Assembly: GCF_944324615.1 (NCBI RefSeq) | Contig: NZ_CALUWY010000006.1 | Location: forward strand, 26,833-90,832 | DNA from: an uncultured Mailhella sp. | GTDB taxonomy: Bacteria > Desulfobacterota > Desulfovibrionia > Desulfovibrionales > Desulfovibrionaceae | Reading direction: 5' to 3' | Length of the DNA: 64,000 bases | Part shown: positions 53,211-62,481 of the stretch, piece after piece | Layout of the letters: every line of letters begins with the position of its first letter | Numbering within the stretch: the stretch's first letter is position 1 | The notes under the pieces: model-generated | What the model was told of the DNA's origin: nothing | Databases searched by the model: none | What the model saw: the letters and a program-made list of their open reading frames with translations, nothing else | Position numbers and translations under genes: made by a program

Positions 53211-53247
53211 AAAAGCCCGTTTCCCTCTGCAGGGAAGCGGGCTTTTT
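53211..53247. terminator. Bidirectional terminator between nifS and the hydrogenase operon
   Basis: A 12-bp stem GCCCGTTTCCCT / AGGGAAGCGGGC (one G-U pair) flanked by an A run and T5. It stops nifS on the plus strand and could stop minus-strand transcripts from the hydrogenase genes that end 200 bases away. The intervening 53248-53449 shows no gene. Confidence 0.85.
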
Positions 53248-53449
53248 GCATTTCATGATCCGGAAGCAGGGGAAACGCGTCTCCGGGCGGGCATTTTGGG
53301 CAGTGCGATCTGCCGGCGCGCCTCAGAGTACGTTTTTCCATCCGGCGTCATGCTCCCGCCTGCCGCAGAGGAGCACGCCGGGGGGAAGGACGAAACCGCA
53401 AAACGTCTTTTCCCCGACGGGCCGCGACAGGGCGCGGAGCAATACCGTG

Positions 53450-55156
53450 TCATGCGGGCGTGTTTTCTCCGCCCGTGTTCCGGTGCAGAAGCTCATGCTC
53501 CCGCCCCTTGAGCAGCGTGGCGTACAGGGTGTCGAGCAGGGGGTTCTCACTGGTTTTCTTGATCTGCATGTTGATGTCGGCCTCATAGAGGGCGTCGCGG
53601 CGCCTGCGGAAGAGTTCCCCGTGGGTGGAAACGGGCTGACCGCCGCCCATGACGCAGCCTCCGGGGCAGGCCATGAACTCCACGAAGTCGTAATGCTCCC
53701 GGCCTTCGCGTATGGCGTTCAGGAGATTGTCGGCGTTGCGCAGGCCGCTCACCACGGCCGCGCGGATGTCGCGGCCCTGATGGGTGAAGGTGAATTCCCT
53801 CATGCCCGCCTCACTGCGCACGGCGGTGCGCTTGAGTTCGTCAAGCTTCGCCCTGTCGTGCCCGGAAATGAGATTGCGCAGCACGGCCTCGGTCACGCCG
53901 CCGCTGGAACCGAAGATGATGCCCGCGCCGGAAGTGATGCCGAAGGGCATGTCCGCAGCGTCTTTTTCCGCGCCGTTCAGGTTCAGGCCGTAGGCCTGTA
54001 TCATGCCGGTCAGCTCTTCGGTGGTCAGCACGAAGTCCACATCCTGCACACCCATGGTATGAGATTCCGGGCGCAGGATTTCATCCTTCTTGGCCGTGCA
54101 GGGCATGATGGCCACGGAAACGAGGCGGCGGCCTTTTTCATCGGGCGCCTCCCTGTCCCAGGCGCGCAGCACTGCGCCGAACATCTGCATGGGGGAACGG
54201 CAGGTGGAAAGGTTGGGAATGAAGTCGGGGTGCTTCTTTTCGCAGAAGCGCACCCATGCGGGGCAGCAGCTCGTGAAGAGGGGAAGCCTTTCCCCGGAGG
54301 CGAGGCGTTCCTGCAGTTCCCTGCTTTCCTCCGCCACGGTGAGGTCGGCACCGAAGGCCGTGTCGTACACTTCCTCAAAGCCCAGACGGTGCATCACCGT
54401 GACGAGGCGGTTCATGACGTTTTTCCCCACGGGGAATCCGAACCTGTCGCCTATGGCCGTGCGTACCGCAGGGGCCACCTGTGCCACCACGCGCACCGTG
54501 GGATCGGCCAGGGCGGCCCACACCGCCTCCACGTCGCTTTTTATGGATATGGCGCCCGTGGGGCAGACCACGCGGCACTGGCCGCAGCCCACGCAGTCGG
54601 TGTCGGCCAGACGGCGGTTGTAGGCCGGCGTGACCAGCGTGGCCACGCCTTTGCCCGCAAAGTCCAGGGCATCCACGGACTGGATGTTGTCGCACATGCG
54701 CACGCAGTCGCCGCAGAGTATGCACTTGCTCGGCGTCCGCACGATGCAGTTGGAGCTGTTGTCCACCTCATGGCGTTCCTGAACGCTTTTGAAGCGCACG
54801 TTCCGCACGCCCATGCGTTCGGCGAGGTTCTGCAGGTGGCATTCGCCGTTCTTGTTGCAGGTGGTGCAGTCGCGGTCGTGGGAGGCGAGAAGAAGTTCCA
54901 GAAGCGTGCGGCGGTAGCGGCGAAGCTCCGGCGTGTTGGTTTCTATGTTCATGCCTTCGCGCGGCCTCACCGTGCACGAGGCGAAGTACCGGCCTTCGTC
55001 ATCCTTCACGGTGCAGAGGCGGCATGCCCCGTACACGGAAAGTTCCGAAACATAGCAGAGCGTGGGCAGGTCGATGCCCGCCTTGCGGATGACCGTCAGT
55101 ACATTGGTTTCATCGGTGAATTCGACGCGGATGCCGTCGATGGTCATGCTGCCCAT
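53450..55156 (-). CDS. [FeFe] hydrogenase catalytic subunit (group A, multi-cluster)
   Basis: A 568-residue cytoplasmic protein. In order it has an N-terminal plant-type [2Fe-2S] domain (LCYVSELSVYGACRLC), the His-Cys3 [4Fe-4S] motif (HDRDCTTCNKNGEC), two ferredoxin clusters (CILCGDCVRMC, CVGCGQCRVVC) and the H-cluster domain. The L1 motif TSCCPAW (Cys297), L2 MPCTAKK (Cys353) and L3 ACPGGCVMGGGQP (Cys497, Cys501) are intact, and the short C-terminal small-subunit-like tail is fused. I start it at the ATG at 55156, six bases after AAGGA. No signal peptide, so it is not the periplasmic type. The only partner is the NuoF-like fragment just upstream. Confidence 0.95.
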   Translation of the reverse strand: MGSMTIDGIRVEFTDETNVLTVIRKAGIDLPTLCYVSELSVYGACRLCTVKDDEGRYFASCTVRPREGMNIETNTPELRRYRRTLLELLLASHDRDCTTCNKNGECHLQNLAERMGVRNVRFKSVQERHEVDNSSNCIVRTPSKCILCGDCVRMCDNIQSVDALDFAGKGVATLVTPAYNRRLADTDCVGCGQCRVVCPTGAISIKSDVEAVWAALADPTVRVVAQVAPAVRTAIGDRFGFPVGKNVMNRLVTVMHRLGFEEVYDTAFGADLTVAEESRELQERLASGERLPLFTSCCPAWVRFCEKKHPDFIPNLSTCRSPMQMFGAVLRAWDREAPDEKGRRLVSVAIMPCTAKKDEILRPESHTMGVQDVDFVLTTEELTGMIQAYGLNLNGAEKDAADMPFGITSGAGIIFGSSGGVTEAVLRNLISGHDRAKLDELKRTAVRSEAGMREFTFTHQGRDIRAAVVSGLRNADNLLNAIREGREHYDFVEFMACPGGCVMGGGQPVSTHGELFRRRRDALYEADINMQIKKTSENPLLDTLYATLLKGREHELLHRNTGGENTPA

Positions 55157-55158
55157 GG

Positions 55159-55650
55159 TCAGTCCTTGATGGAAATGGCGCCGAACTTGCAGTTCATCAT
55201 GCAGGTACCGCACTTGATGCAGGTTTCATGGTCAATGACGAAAGGCTTTTTCACAACGCCGCTTATGGCGTTCACCGGGCAGTTGCGCGCACACTTGGAA
55301 CAGCCTTTGCAGCGCCTGGGGTCAATATCGAAAAAGATGAGTTCCTGATAGGGGCCGGGCAGGTATTCTTCAATGACGCGTTCATCACCGCCCCGATGCT
55401 CCAGAACGGACAGAACCTGCCGGGCTATGCTCTTGCCCAGACCGCAGCGGGCGGTATGGTCGATGAGTGCACCGAGTTCGGAGAGAAGGGCCATTTCCTC
55501 AGGTTCGGGAAAAGGCGAGGACGAATCCGACAGGATCTGCTGCATCTGTCTTGTGCCTTCCCGGCAGGAAATACACTTGCCGCAGCACTGGTCGCTGGTA
55601 AATTTTTCCAGAACGGCCAGCGCCTTCTGCGTTTCCGGGGATTTTTCCAT
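55159..55650 (-). CDS. NuoF-like Fe-S subunit lacking the NADH/FMN domain
   Basis: A 163-residue protein that matches only the C-terminal end of NuoF/HydB-type subunits. It has the [4Fe-4S] motif CGKCISCREGT and the CGLGKSIARQVLSVL helix, followed by a two-cluster ferredoxin (CKGCSKCARNC, CIKCGTCMMNC). The NADH- and FMN-binding part and the SLBB region are absent, and the 380 bases upstream do not encode them. It starts at an ATG with GGAAG upstream and ends two bases before the hydrogenase. It probably shuttles electrons between the hydrogenase and an unknown partner, perhaps ferredoxin. Confidence 0.88.
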   Translation of the reverse strand: MEKSPETQKALAVLEKFTSDQCCGKCISCREGTRQMQQILSDSSSPFPEPEEMALLSELGALIDHTARCGLGKSIARQVLSVLEHRGGDERVIEEYLPGPYQELIFFDIDPRRCKGCSKCARNCPVNAISGVVKKPFVIDHETCIKCGTCMMNCKFGAISIKD

Positions 55651-56028
55651 GGAGGGCTTCCAGAAGGTTAAAAGATAAGAAGAATCACAGCTTGCGTGCT
55701 AAAGGCATATATGCCGAAGGCAAGGAACTACTCCAGGCCGGGCCCTATTGTAAAGCCTGCACCTGACTGTGAAGAAGAGCACAAGGACTTTTCGGCAGTA
55801 TTTTCCGCAGGCGGAGTTTCCCGCATATCCGCCTTCCCGGGCGCTTGACGGATGGAGTTCCCGCCGTTACACCATGATAATATTGGGAAAGCCGGTAAAG
55901 CCGCGCTGTGCGCTGGCGGTGGAATCTCCTCCGACTTCCCCGGAACGTCCGCCGCAACCTCCTCTTTCCCGCAATATCGTAATGCCGGCGCGCACGGCGC
56001 GCCATCGCAGCTTTCGGAGTATGCGTGT
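55651..56028. other. Divergent intergenic region hydrogenase operon / SWIM operon
   Basis: About 380 bases with no supported gene on either strand. It must carry the promoters of both divergent operons. A TTGACG near 55842 and A/T-rich ATGATAATATTG near 55872 on the plus strand are the best promoter-like elements, but their spacing is poor. Confidence 0.4.
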
Positions 56029-57318
56029 ATGAGTATCACGGTGGATGCTGTTCTTGCCATGGCCCCGGACGAGTCGTCGGTCAAGGCGGCGCGTTCTCTG
56101 GCCTCCCCCGGGAAATGGCAGTCCCTGGGAGCCGATGAATCCGCGGTATGGGGGCTCTGTCAGGGGAGCGGTTCCAAGCCCTATCAGGTCAAGGTGGATC
56201 TTTCCGGCCCTGCCTGCGCCTGTTCCTGCCCCAGCCGGAAAATCCCCTGCAAGCATTCCCTGGCGCTTCTGCTGCTCATGGCGCAGCAGCCCGCGGCCTT
56301 CAGCGGGGACGGGAAGCCGGAATGGGTGGTCGAATGGCTGACGGCCCGGCAGAACCGGGCGGCAAAGAAGGAAGAAGGTCAGGCCCGGAAAAAGAGCGCT
56401 CCCGCTTCGCCGAAGAAGGAGGCCGCCCGCCTTGCCCGCATGGGCGCGGGCCTTGAGGAGCTCTCGCGCTGGATGGGCGATCAGGTGCGCTACGGGCTGT
56501 CCGCGCTTTCCGGGCAGTACGGCGAATGGGAGCGTCTTGCCGCGCGCATGGTGGACGCGCAGGCCCCCGGCATGGCTGCCCGGCTGCGTGCTCTGGAAGG
56601 CATAGTGGACAAGGGAGAGGACTGGCCCGGCCGTCTTCTCGGCAGAATGGGCGAACTTCAGCTTCTGGCGGATGCCTTTTCCCGCATGGAGGCGCTTTCC
56701 CCGGCGGAAAAGGCCGACGTGCGCACCGCCCTCGGCCTTGTCGCCGACAAGGACGGCGTGCTTTCGGGGGATGACCGGGTTTCGGATATATGGTCTGTTG
56801 CCGGCGTCACCTTCGAGGAGGAGGACAGGCTCTGGCAGCGGCGGGTGTGGCTGTACGGACACAGCTCCGGCCGCATGGCGCTGCTTCTGGATTTTTCCCA
56901 CGGGAGCCGCACCTTTGAACCGGTATTCACCCCCGGGGAGAGCGTACGCATGACGCTGGCCTTCTATCCCGGCGCTTCGCCTCTGCGGGCTCTTGCGGCG
57001 GATACTCCCGTGCCCGAAGCCGGAGTGGCTCTTCCGTCCTTCACTCTGGAGCAGGCGCTTTTTTCCATGGCCCGCGCCGTGGCGGCCAACCCCTGGCAGA
57101 TGCCTCAGCCGCTGCTTTTTTCCGGGGCACGGCTTTTTGCCGGGGAGCAGGGCTGGTGCCTGCTGGCGGATGAGGACCGCATGCTTCCCCTTGTCATGAG
57201 CGACGGCGAGGCATGGGAACTTCTGGCCCGCAGCGGCGGCCTTCCTCTGACCGTGTGCGGCGAATGGGACGGCGAGGCGCTCCGCCTTGCCGGGGCTTTT
57301 GTTCAAACGGAATCCTGA
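56029..57318 (+). CDS. SWIM zinc-finger protein, first gene of the MoxR-vWA operon
   Basis: A 429-residue protein. The N-terminal region holds a SWIM zinc finger, C-x-C-x6-C-x-H, at Cys65, Cys67, Cys74 and His76 (CSCPSRKIPCKH). A Lys/Ala/Glu-rich linker (about 105-140) follows, then a long helical and beta-containing C-terminal part with no motif I recognise. SWIM domains are thought to bind DNA or protein. I start it at the ATG at 56029; the frame upstream looks non-coding. The next gene begins 14 bases after the stop. SWIM proteins of this kind are known next to DUF5691, MoxR ATPase, DUF5682 and vWA genes in other bacteria. Confidence 0.85.
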   Translation: MSITVDAVLAMAPDESSVKAARSLASPGKWQSLGADESAVWGLCQGSGSKPYQVKVDLSGPACACSCPSRKIPCKHSLALLLLMAQQPAAFSGDGKPEWVVEWLTARQNRAAKKEEGQARKKSAPASPKKEAARLARMGAGLEELSRWMGDQVRYGLSALSGQYGEWERLAARMVDAQAPGMAARLRALEGIVDKGEDWPGRLLGRMGELQLLADAFSRMEALSPAEKADVRTALGLVADKDGVLSGDDRVSDIWSVAGVTFEEEDRLWQRRVWLYGHSSGRMALLLDFSHGSRTFEPVFTPGESVRMTLAFYPGASPLRALAADTPVPEAGVALPSFTLEQALFSMARAVAANPWQMPQPLLFSGARLFAGEQGWCLLADEDRMLPLVMSDGEAWELLARSGGLPLTVCGEWDGEALRLAGAFVQTES

Positions 57319-57332
57319 AAGGGAGGATGCCC

Positions 57333-58973
57333 ATGGATGCCAGGCTCAGAATGCTTGGTTCACAGGCCCTGCTCGGCACGGAGCGACGCGAGGCCGTCTT
57401 TCCCTCCGACGACACGCCCTGCGGCCGGGTGCTGGGGGAAATTGCGGCCGCATTGCCCGGCGATGGCGCCGGAGCCGTACTGCGCGCGGCAGGGGTTGTC
57501 GCCGTGTGCGAAAGAGCGGGCCATGTTCTGCAGACATCATCCGGGGCGCAGCTTCCGCCGCCGTGTCCCGTGGAAACCTGCGTCATGCTGCCTGCGGATG
57601 CTCCCGTGGCGCAGATATACGGAGATATTTTCCGGGAAGGTTCCTTCCGCGTGCAGGGGGAGGCCATAGCGTACCTTGCGGAAAGAAACATGGTGCTTCC
57701 GCCCGCGCTGCTGGTTCCGGCCCTTGCCTCCGGGAGAGAGAATCCGGCGCTGCGCCCGGCGCTTTCCCGCGTGCTGGGCGAGCGGGGGTGGTGGCTTTCC
57801 GCCCGTAACCCGGCATGGAATCTGTTCGTGACTTCCTCCGAAGAAACGCTCGATCCCGAGGAATGGGATCACGGCCGTCCGGCCCAGCGCAAGGCCTTTT
57901 TCCTTCTGGAGCGTTCGCGCGATCCCGGCGCGGCACGGGAAAGGTTCGAGCGCGACATGGCTTCCATGGGAGCGACGGAACGCAGGGATCTGCTTGAGCT
58001 TTTCTCATGCAACCTGAGCATGGAGGATGAAGATCTTCTGGAACGCCTGCTGCACAGGGATCGCAGCAGGGAGGTGAAGAAAACGGCCTCCGGGCTGCTT
58101 TCCCGTCTGCCGGAGAGCCGTTACCTTGAGCGCATGGGCGGGCGCCTGCTTGCCTGCATGGGGGAAAAACCGGCAGACAGGGAAGAGCGCGGCCTGTTCT
58201 CCGGCCTGGGGCGTATCGTCTCGGCGGTGACGGGGCGCGGAAAGAAGGAATTCATCGTGCCTCCGGAAAGCTACGATCCTTCCTGGGCGGAAGACCTCAT
58301 CACGGAAAAATCTCCGCTTTCCAGGTTCGGCCCCCGGGCGGGATGGCTGTATCAGATGGCTTCGGCCGTGCCGCCGGCCTGGTGGAGCAGGCACACGGGA
58401 AAAACGCCGGAGGAGCTGCTTGATCTTTCGGAAGGGTCGGAATGGAAGGGCGTTTTGCAGCTGGCCTGGGGCGATGCCCTCCAGCGTGAAGCCGACGAGG
58501 CTTGGGCGCGTGCCATGCTCACGCGGCTGAAGAAGGGCGGCGTGTGGCCGAGCACCTCGGGCGACAGGCTCGACATGTTCCGCCTTGCGGGCATGGTATC
58601 CCCTCTGGAGCGCGACAGAGCCTGGGAGGATATGCTCACGGCAGAGAATCTGACCGACCTTCTGGAAGACATCCGTTCCCGGCAGGAGGCAGGGTATCAC
58701 CTGTCTCCCTCTCTGGCGAAGAAGGTTCTTGCCGTCATGAAGGAAAGGCTCATGTCCGGCAAAAGGGACTATTATCTTGCTTCTCTGGCAGGGGAAGCCG
58801 CCGCCCTGCTTCCTGTGGACATGCTCCCGGCAGCGCGGGCCTTTCTGGCCTTTCCTCCCGACAGCGATTCTCCCAACCGCAGCATTGCCGGCACTTTTTC
58901 CGCCGTCGCTCATCAGCGTGAGGCGCTCGGCAGGTATTTTTCCGTACCGTCAACCCACAAAGGGGTGTTATGA
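57333..58973 (+). CDS. DUF5691-like protein, predicted helical repeat
   Basis: A 546-residue protein that I assign to DUF5691 mainly from its place in the operon and its overall look. It starts at the ATG at 57333, six bases after GGGAGG. It has no signal peptide or membrane segment. The middle contains short helical units typical of HEAT-like scaffolds (LLERLLHRDRSREVKKTASGLLSRLPES) and a Trp-rich stretch (AVPPAWWSRHTGKTPEELL). No catalytic motif is visible. Its stop overlaps the ATPase start (ATGA), so the two are made together. It may be an adaptor or a substrate of the MoxR ATPase. Confidence 0.75.
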   Translation: MDARLRMLGSQALLGTERREAVFPSDDTPCGRVLGEIAAALPGDGAGAVLRAAGVVAVCERAGHVLQTSSGAQLPPPCPVETCVMLPADAPVAQIYGDIFREGSFRVQGEAIAYLAERNMVLPPALLVPALASGRENPALRPALSRVLGERGWWLSARNPAWNLFVTSSEETLDPEEWDHGRPAQRKAFFLLERSRDPGAARERFERDMASMGATERRDLLELFSCNLSMEDEDLLERLLHRDRSREVKKTASGLLSRLPESRYLERMGGRLLACMGEKPADREERGLFSGLGRIVSAVTGRGKKEFIVPPESYDPSWAEDLITEKSPLSRFGPRAGWLYQMASAVPPAWWSRHTGKTPEELLDLSEGSEWKGVLQLAWGDALQREADEAWARAMLTRLKKGGVWPSTSGDRLDMFRLAGMVSPLERDRAWEDMLTAENLTDLLEDIRSRQEAGYHLSPSLAKKVLAVMKERLMSGKRDYYLASLAGEAAALLPVDMLPAARAFLAFPPDSDSPNRSIAGTFSAVAHQREALGRYFSVPSTHKGVL

Positions 58974-60079
58974 CCATGGCAGAAGAAAAAAACGGCGCTT
59001 CCTCCCGTGTCCTGCGCCGGCACGCAGAACAGCAGTTTGCCGAAGAACTGGCCGAACTGAAAAAGGCCGATACGCGGCCCCGTCCCGAGCACTGGGAACT
59101 CTCTCCCTGGGCGGTATGCACCTACCTTATGGGCGGCACTCTGGAAAACGGTTTTGAAGTGACGCCCAAGTACATAGGCAGCCGGCGCCTTATGGAAATA
59201 GCCGTGGCCACCCTTGCCACGGATCGCGCCCTTCTGCTCTACGGCGTGCCGGGCACGGCCAAGTCGTGGGTGTCGGAACACCTGGCCGCAGCCGTGAGCG
59301 GCGATTCCACGCTCATCATTCAGGGCACGGCGGGGACGAGTGAAGAACAGATGCGCTACGGCTGGAACTATGCCGAACTGCTTGCCAAGGGGCCTTCACG
59401 CAACGCGCTGGTGGAAAGTCCGCTCATGCGCGCCATGGCGGAGGGGCGCATTGCCCGCATCGAGGAGCTGACCCGCATCCCGGCTGATGTGCAGGATACG
59501 CTCATCACCATTCTTTCGGAAAAGTCCCTGCCCATCCCGGAACTCAATGAGGAAGTGCAGGCCGTGCGCGGCTTCAACGTCATCGCCACGGCCAACAACA
59601 GGGACAAGGGCGTGAACGAACTTTCCTCCGCGCTCAAGCGCCGTTTCAATACCGTGGTGCTGCCCGTTCCCGCTACGGAGGATGAGGAAGTGGCCATTGT
59701 GGAGAAGCGCGTCAGGGAAATGGGCCGGAGCCTGGAACTTCCCGCCGAACCTCCCGCGCTGGAGGAAGTGCGGCGCGTGGTGCGCGTATTCCGCGAGCTT
59801 CGCAACGGCAGAACGGAAGACGGCAAGATCAAGGTCAAGACTCCGTCCGGCACCCTGAGCACGGCGGAAGCCATTTCCGTGGTGAACAGCGGCATGGCGC
59901 TTGCCGCACATTTCGGCGACGGCACCCTCAGAGCGGGGGACGTGGCCGCCGGTCTCGTGGGGGCCATCGTCAAGGATCCGGTGCAGGACCGCGTGATCTG
60001 GCATGAATATCTGGAAACCGTCATGAAGGAACGGAGCGACTGGAAAGACCTGTACCGCGCCTGCCGCAATGTGGATTGA
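58970..60079 (+). CDS. MoxR-type AAA+ ATPase
   Basis: A 369-residue ATPase with Walker A GVPGTAKS at residues 92-99 and a Walker B-like stretch IARIEELTRIP with Glu165-Glu166 where DE is usual. It also has a sensor-1 region FNVIATANNRD and arginines after SSALKRRFN. This fits the MoxR/RavA branch, whose members act with vWA partners (RavA-ViaA, NorQ-NorD, CbbQ-CbbO) as chaperones that remodel proteins or insert metals. The lid region is about residues 225-360. It overlaps the DUF5691-like gene by 4 bases and is followed after two bases by the DUF5682-like gene. Confidence 0.9.
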   Translation: MTMAEEKNGASSRVLRRHAEQQFAEELAELKKADTRPRPEHWELSPWAVCTYLMGGTLENGFEVTPKYIGSRRLMEIAVATLATDRALLLYGVPGTAKSWVSEHLAAAVSGDSTLIIQGTAGTSEEQMRYGWNYAELLAKGPSRNALVESPLMRAMAEGRIARIEELTRIPADVQDTLITILSEKSLPIPELNEEVQAVRGFNVIATANNRDKGVNELSSALKRRFNTVVLPVPATEDEEVAIVEKRVREMGRSLELPAEPPALEEVRRVVRVFRELRNGRTEDGKIKVKTPSGTLSTAEAISVVNSGMALAAHFGDGTLRAGDVAAGLVGAIVKDPVQDRVIWHEYLETVMKERSDWKDLYRACRNVD

Positions 60080-60081
60080 AC

Positions 60082-62478
60082 ATGGACGAAGACCGGATTC
60101 GTATTTTCGGCATACGCCATCATGGGCCGGGATGCGCGCGCAGCCTTTCCCTCGCACTGGAGGACTGGCAGCCTGACTGCATTCTGCTGGAAGGCCCTCC
60201 CGAAGGGGAGAGCGTGCTTTCCTTTCTTGCCGATGAAACCATGGTGCCCCCGGTGGCGCTTCTGGTGTACGCGGAGGAGGACGCGCGTTTTGCCGCCTTC
60301 TTTCCCTTTACGGAGTATTCTCCCGAATGGCGGGCTCTGCGCTACGCTCAGGAGAAGCACATTCCGCTGCGTTTCATGGATCTTTCCGCCGCCGTGGATT
60401 TCGCCGAAGAAAGAGACAGGGAAAAGGAAGCGCTGCGGCTTGCCGCTGTAGCGGAAGAGCAGCAGGCTTCCGGAGCATCCGACGTGCCGCCCGGAGAGGG
60501 TGATCCCGCGCCGGAGGAAGCTGCCGCGTCGGAGGAGGCCTCCGCACCTGAGGAAGATGCTTCTTCGGACATGCCGGAACCTTCCCAGGAGCCGGACTAC
60601 CCCCGCGGCAGCGAGCTGGATGAACTGGCCGCCCTTGCCGGATATGAAAACGGCGAGGCATGGTGGAACGCCATGATAGAAGAGCGGCTGGACGGACTGG
60701 AACTTTTTGAGGTCATCCGTGACCTCATGAGGGAGATGCGGGCGGAGCGCGAGCGCAGCCATGCCGGACAGCCGGAGCGTGAGCGGCGGCGCGAGGCGCA
60801 CATGCGCACCTGCCTGCGCCGCGCGAAAAAGGAAGGCTTTGAGCGCATCGCCGTGATCTGCGGCGCGTGGCATGTGCCTGCTCTGGAGGCCGACGTGCCC
60901 GCCCGGGCGGACAACGCCTGCCTGAAGGGCCTTTCCCGCATGAAGGTCGTGGCCACCTGGGTGCCGTGGTCGTACGCGGATCTGAGCATGGCGAGCGGAT
61001 ACCGGGCCGGGGTGCATTCTCCTGCATGGTACGAACACGTCATGCGCGGCGCGGACATGGAAGGGCGCGCCGTGAGCTGGCTGACCATGGCCGCACGCCT
61101 GTTCCGTGAAGAGGGGCTGGACTGTTCCCCCGCCCACATCATCGAATCCGCAAGGCTGGCCGGAACACTGGCCGCACTGCGTCAGCGTCCCGGGCCGGGA
61201 CTTCCGGAACTGTACGAGGCGCTTCAGACGGTGGTCTGCATGGGTGAGGAAGCGCCCATGCGTCTCATTGAACAGCGTCTCATCATCGGGGAAAAGCTCG
61301 GTCATGTGCCGGAGCAGGTACCCATGGTGCCGCTTCAGAAGGATATCGAGCGCTGTCAGAAAAAGCTCAGGCTGAAGCCCGAAGCTTCGCAGAAGCTGCT
61401 GGATCTCGACCTCCGGCAGGAGAAGGATCTTGAGCGCAGCCGTATGCTGCACCGCCTGCAGAGTCTGGATATTCCCTGGGGTACGGACCGGCGCGAAGGC
61501 GGCGGCAAGGGTACGTTCCATGAACTGTGGCAGCTGCAATGGGAACCGCGGCTCATCATCGACATCATCCGGGCCAGCCACTGGGGCAATACGCTGAAAA
61601 AGGCCGCCGAGGCCTGCACGAAGGACAGGGCCTCCCGTGCGGATCTTGCGGAACTTGTCCGCCTGGTGGATGTTGCGCTGCTTGCCGATCTTGACGGCAT
61701 CATCGACGACCTTGCCGAAAGAGTGAGGGAACGGGCCGCGCTTGCCACCGATACGCTGGAGCTTCTTTCCGCTCTGCCGGAACTTGTCCGTCTTGCCCGC
61801 TACGGCGACGTGCGCGGCACGGATACGGGCATGGTGCTGACACTGGTGGAGGGTATGGTTCCCCGCGTGGCCGTCGGGCTGCATGCGGCAAGTTCCGGTC
61901 TCGATGAAGACAGTTCCCGTCCTCTGGGTGAGGCCCTGCGTGCCGTGCATGAATCACTGCGTCTCATGAACCGGGAGGATCTTTCTTCCCAGTGGCATGC
62001 GGCCCTGCGCCGCCTCATTCCCGAAGAAAGCGGCGTTCACGCCTGCCTTCGCGGACTGGCGACGCGGCTTCTTTTTGACGACGACATCCTTTCCGCGGAA
62101 GAGGTGGCCACGCAGATGGGCCTTGCCCTTTCGCCTGCCTCGGAACCGGAAGCGGCGGCGGCATGGCTTTCCTCCTTCCTCGGACAGAGTGCCATGCTGC
62201 TCATGCACGACGACGGACTCTGGGGCATGGTGGATGCCTGGCTTGCGGGCCTTTCCGATAATCAGTTCACCGCGGTTCTGCCCATGCTGCGCCGGACGTT
62301 CACGGGCTTTTCCGCTCCTGAGCGCAGGCAGCTTGCCGAGCGCGCCCGCCGCGCTCCCCGGAGCAGCGCTTCCGCTCCTGTGGGAAAGGATGCCTGGGAT
62401 GAGGCGCGGGCCGTACTCCCTCTGCCGCTTCTGCGGCGTATGCTCGGCCTTGCCGCCGAACCGGAAGCCGGGAGGTGA
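60082..62478 (+). CDS. DUF5682-like large protein with TraB/EreA-like His/Glu motifs
   Basis: A 798-residue cytoplasmic protein. The N-terminus reads FGIRHHGPG (His13, His14) then CILLEGPPEG (Glu37), and a later strand carries GAWHVPALE (His264). This spacing of G-x-x-H, a Glu after a strand and a G-x-x-H recalls the TraB/TIKI and EreA/ChaN superfamily of putative metal-dependent hydrolases. An acidic low-complexity stretch (about 120-175) interrupts this domain. The rest (about 330-798) is helical with no known motif. It sits between the MoxR ATPase and vWA genes, and I start it at the ATG at 60082. The DUF5682 name rests partly on context. Confidence 0.78.
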   Translation: MDEDRIRIFGIRHHGPGCARSLSLALEDWQPDCILLEGPPEGESVLSFLADETMVPPVALLVYAEEDARFAAFFPFTEYSPEWRALRYAQEKHIPLRFMDLSAAVDFAEERDREKEALRLAAVAEEQQASGASDVPPGEGDPAPEEAAASEEASAPEEDASSDMPEPSQEPDYPRGSELDELAALAGYENGEAWWNAMIEERLDGLELFEVIRDLMREMRAERERSHAGQPERERRREAHMRTCLRRAKKEGFERIAVICGAWHVPALEADVPARADNACLKGLSRMKVVATWVPWSYADLSMASGYRAGVHSPAWYEHVMRGADMEGRAVSWLTMAARLFREEGLDCSPAHIIESARLAGTLAALRQRPGPGLPELYEALQTVVCMGEEAPMRLIEQRLIIGEKLGHVPEQVPMVPLQKDIERCQKKLRLKPEASQKLLDLDLRQEKDLERSRMLHRLQSLDIPWGTDRREGGGKGTFHELWQLQWEPRLIIDIIRASHWGNTLKKAAEACTKDRASRADLAELVRLVDVALLADLDGIIDDLAERVRERAALATDTLELLSALPELVRLARYGDVRGTDTGMVLTLVEGMVPRVAVGLHAASSGLDEDSSRPLGEALRAVHESLRLMNREDLSSQWHAALRRLIPEESGVHACLRGLATRLLFDDDILSAEEVATQMGLALSPASEPEAAAAWLSSFLGQSAMLLMHDDGLWGMVDAWLAGLSDNQFTAVLPMLRRTFTGFSAPERRQLAERARRAPRSSASAPVGKDAWDEARAVLPLPLLRRMLGLAAEPEAGR

Positions 62479-62481
62479 TCC

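Noticed and set aside
55651..56028. A missing N-terminal part of the NuoF-like gene
   Set aside because: Minus-strand frames here are short, broken by stops, and show no FMN or NADH motif, so no frameshifted remainder is present.
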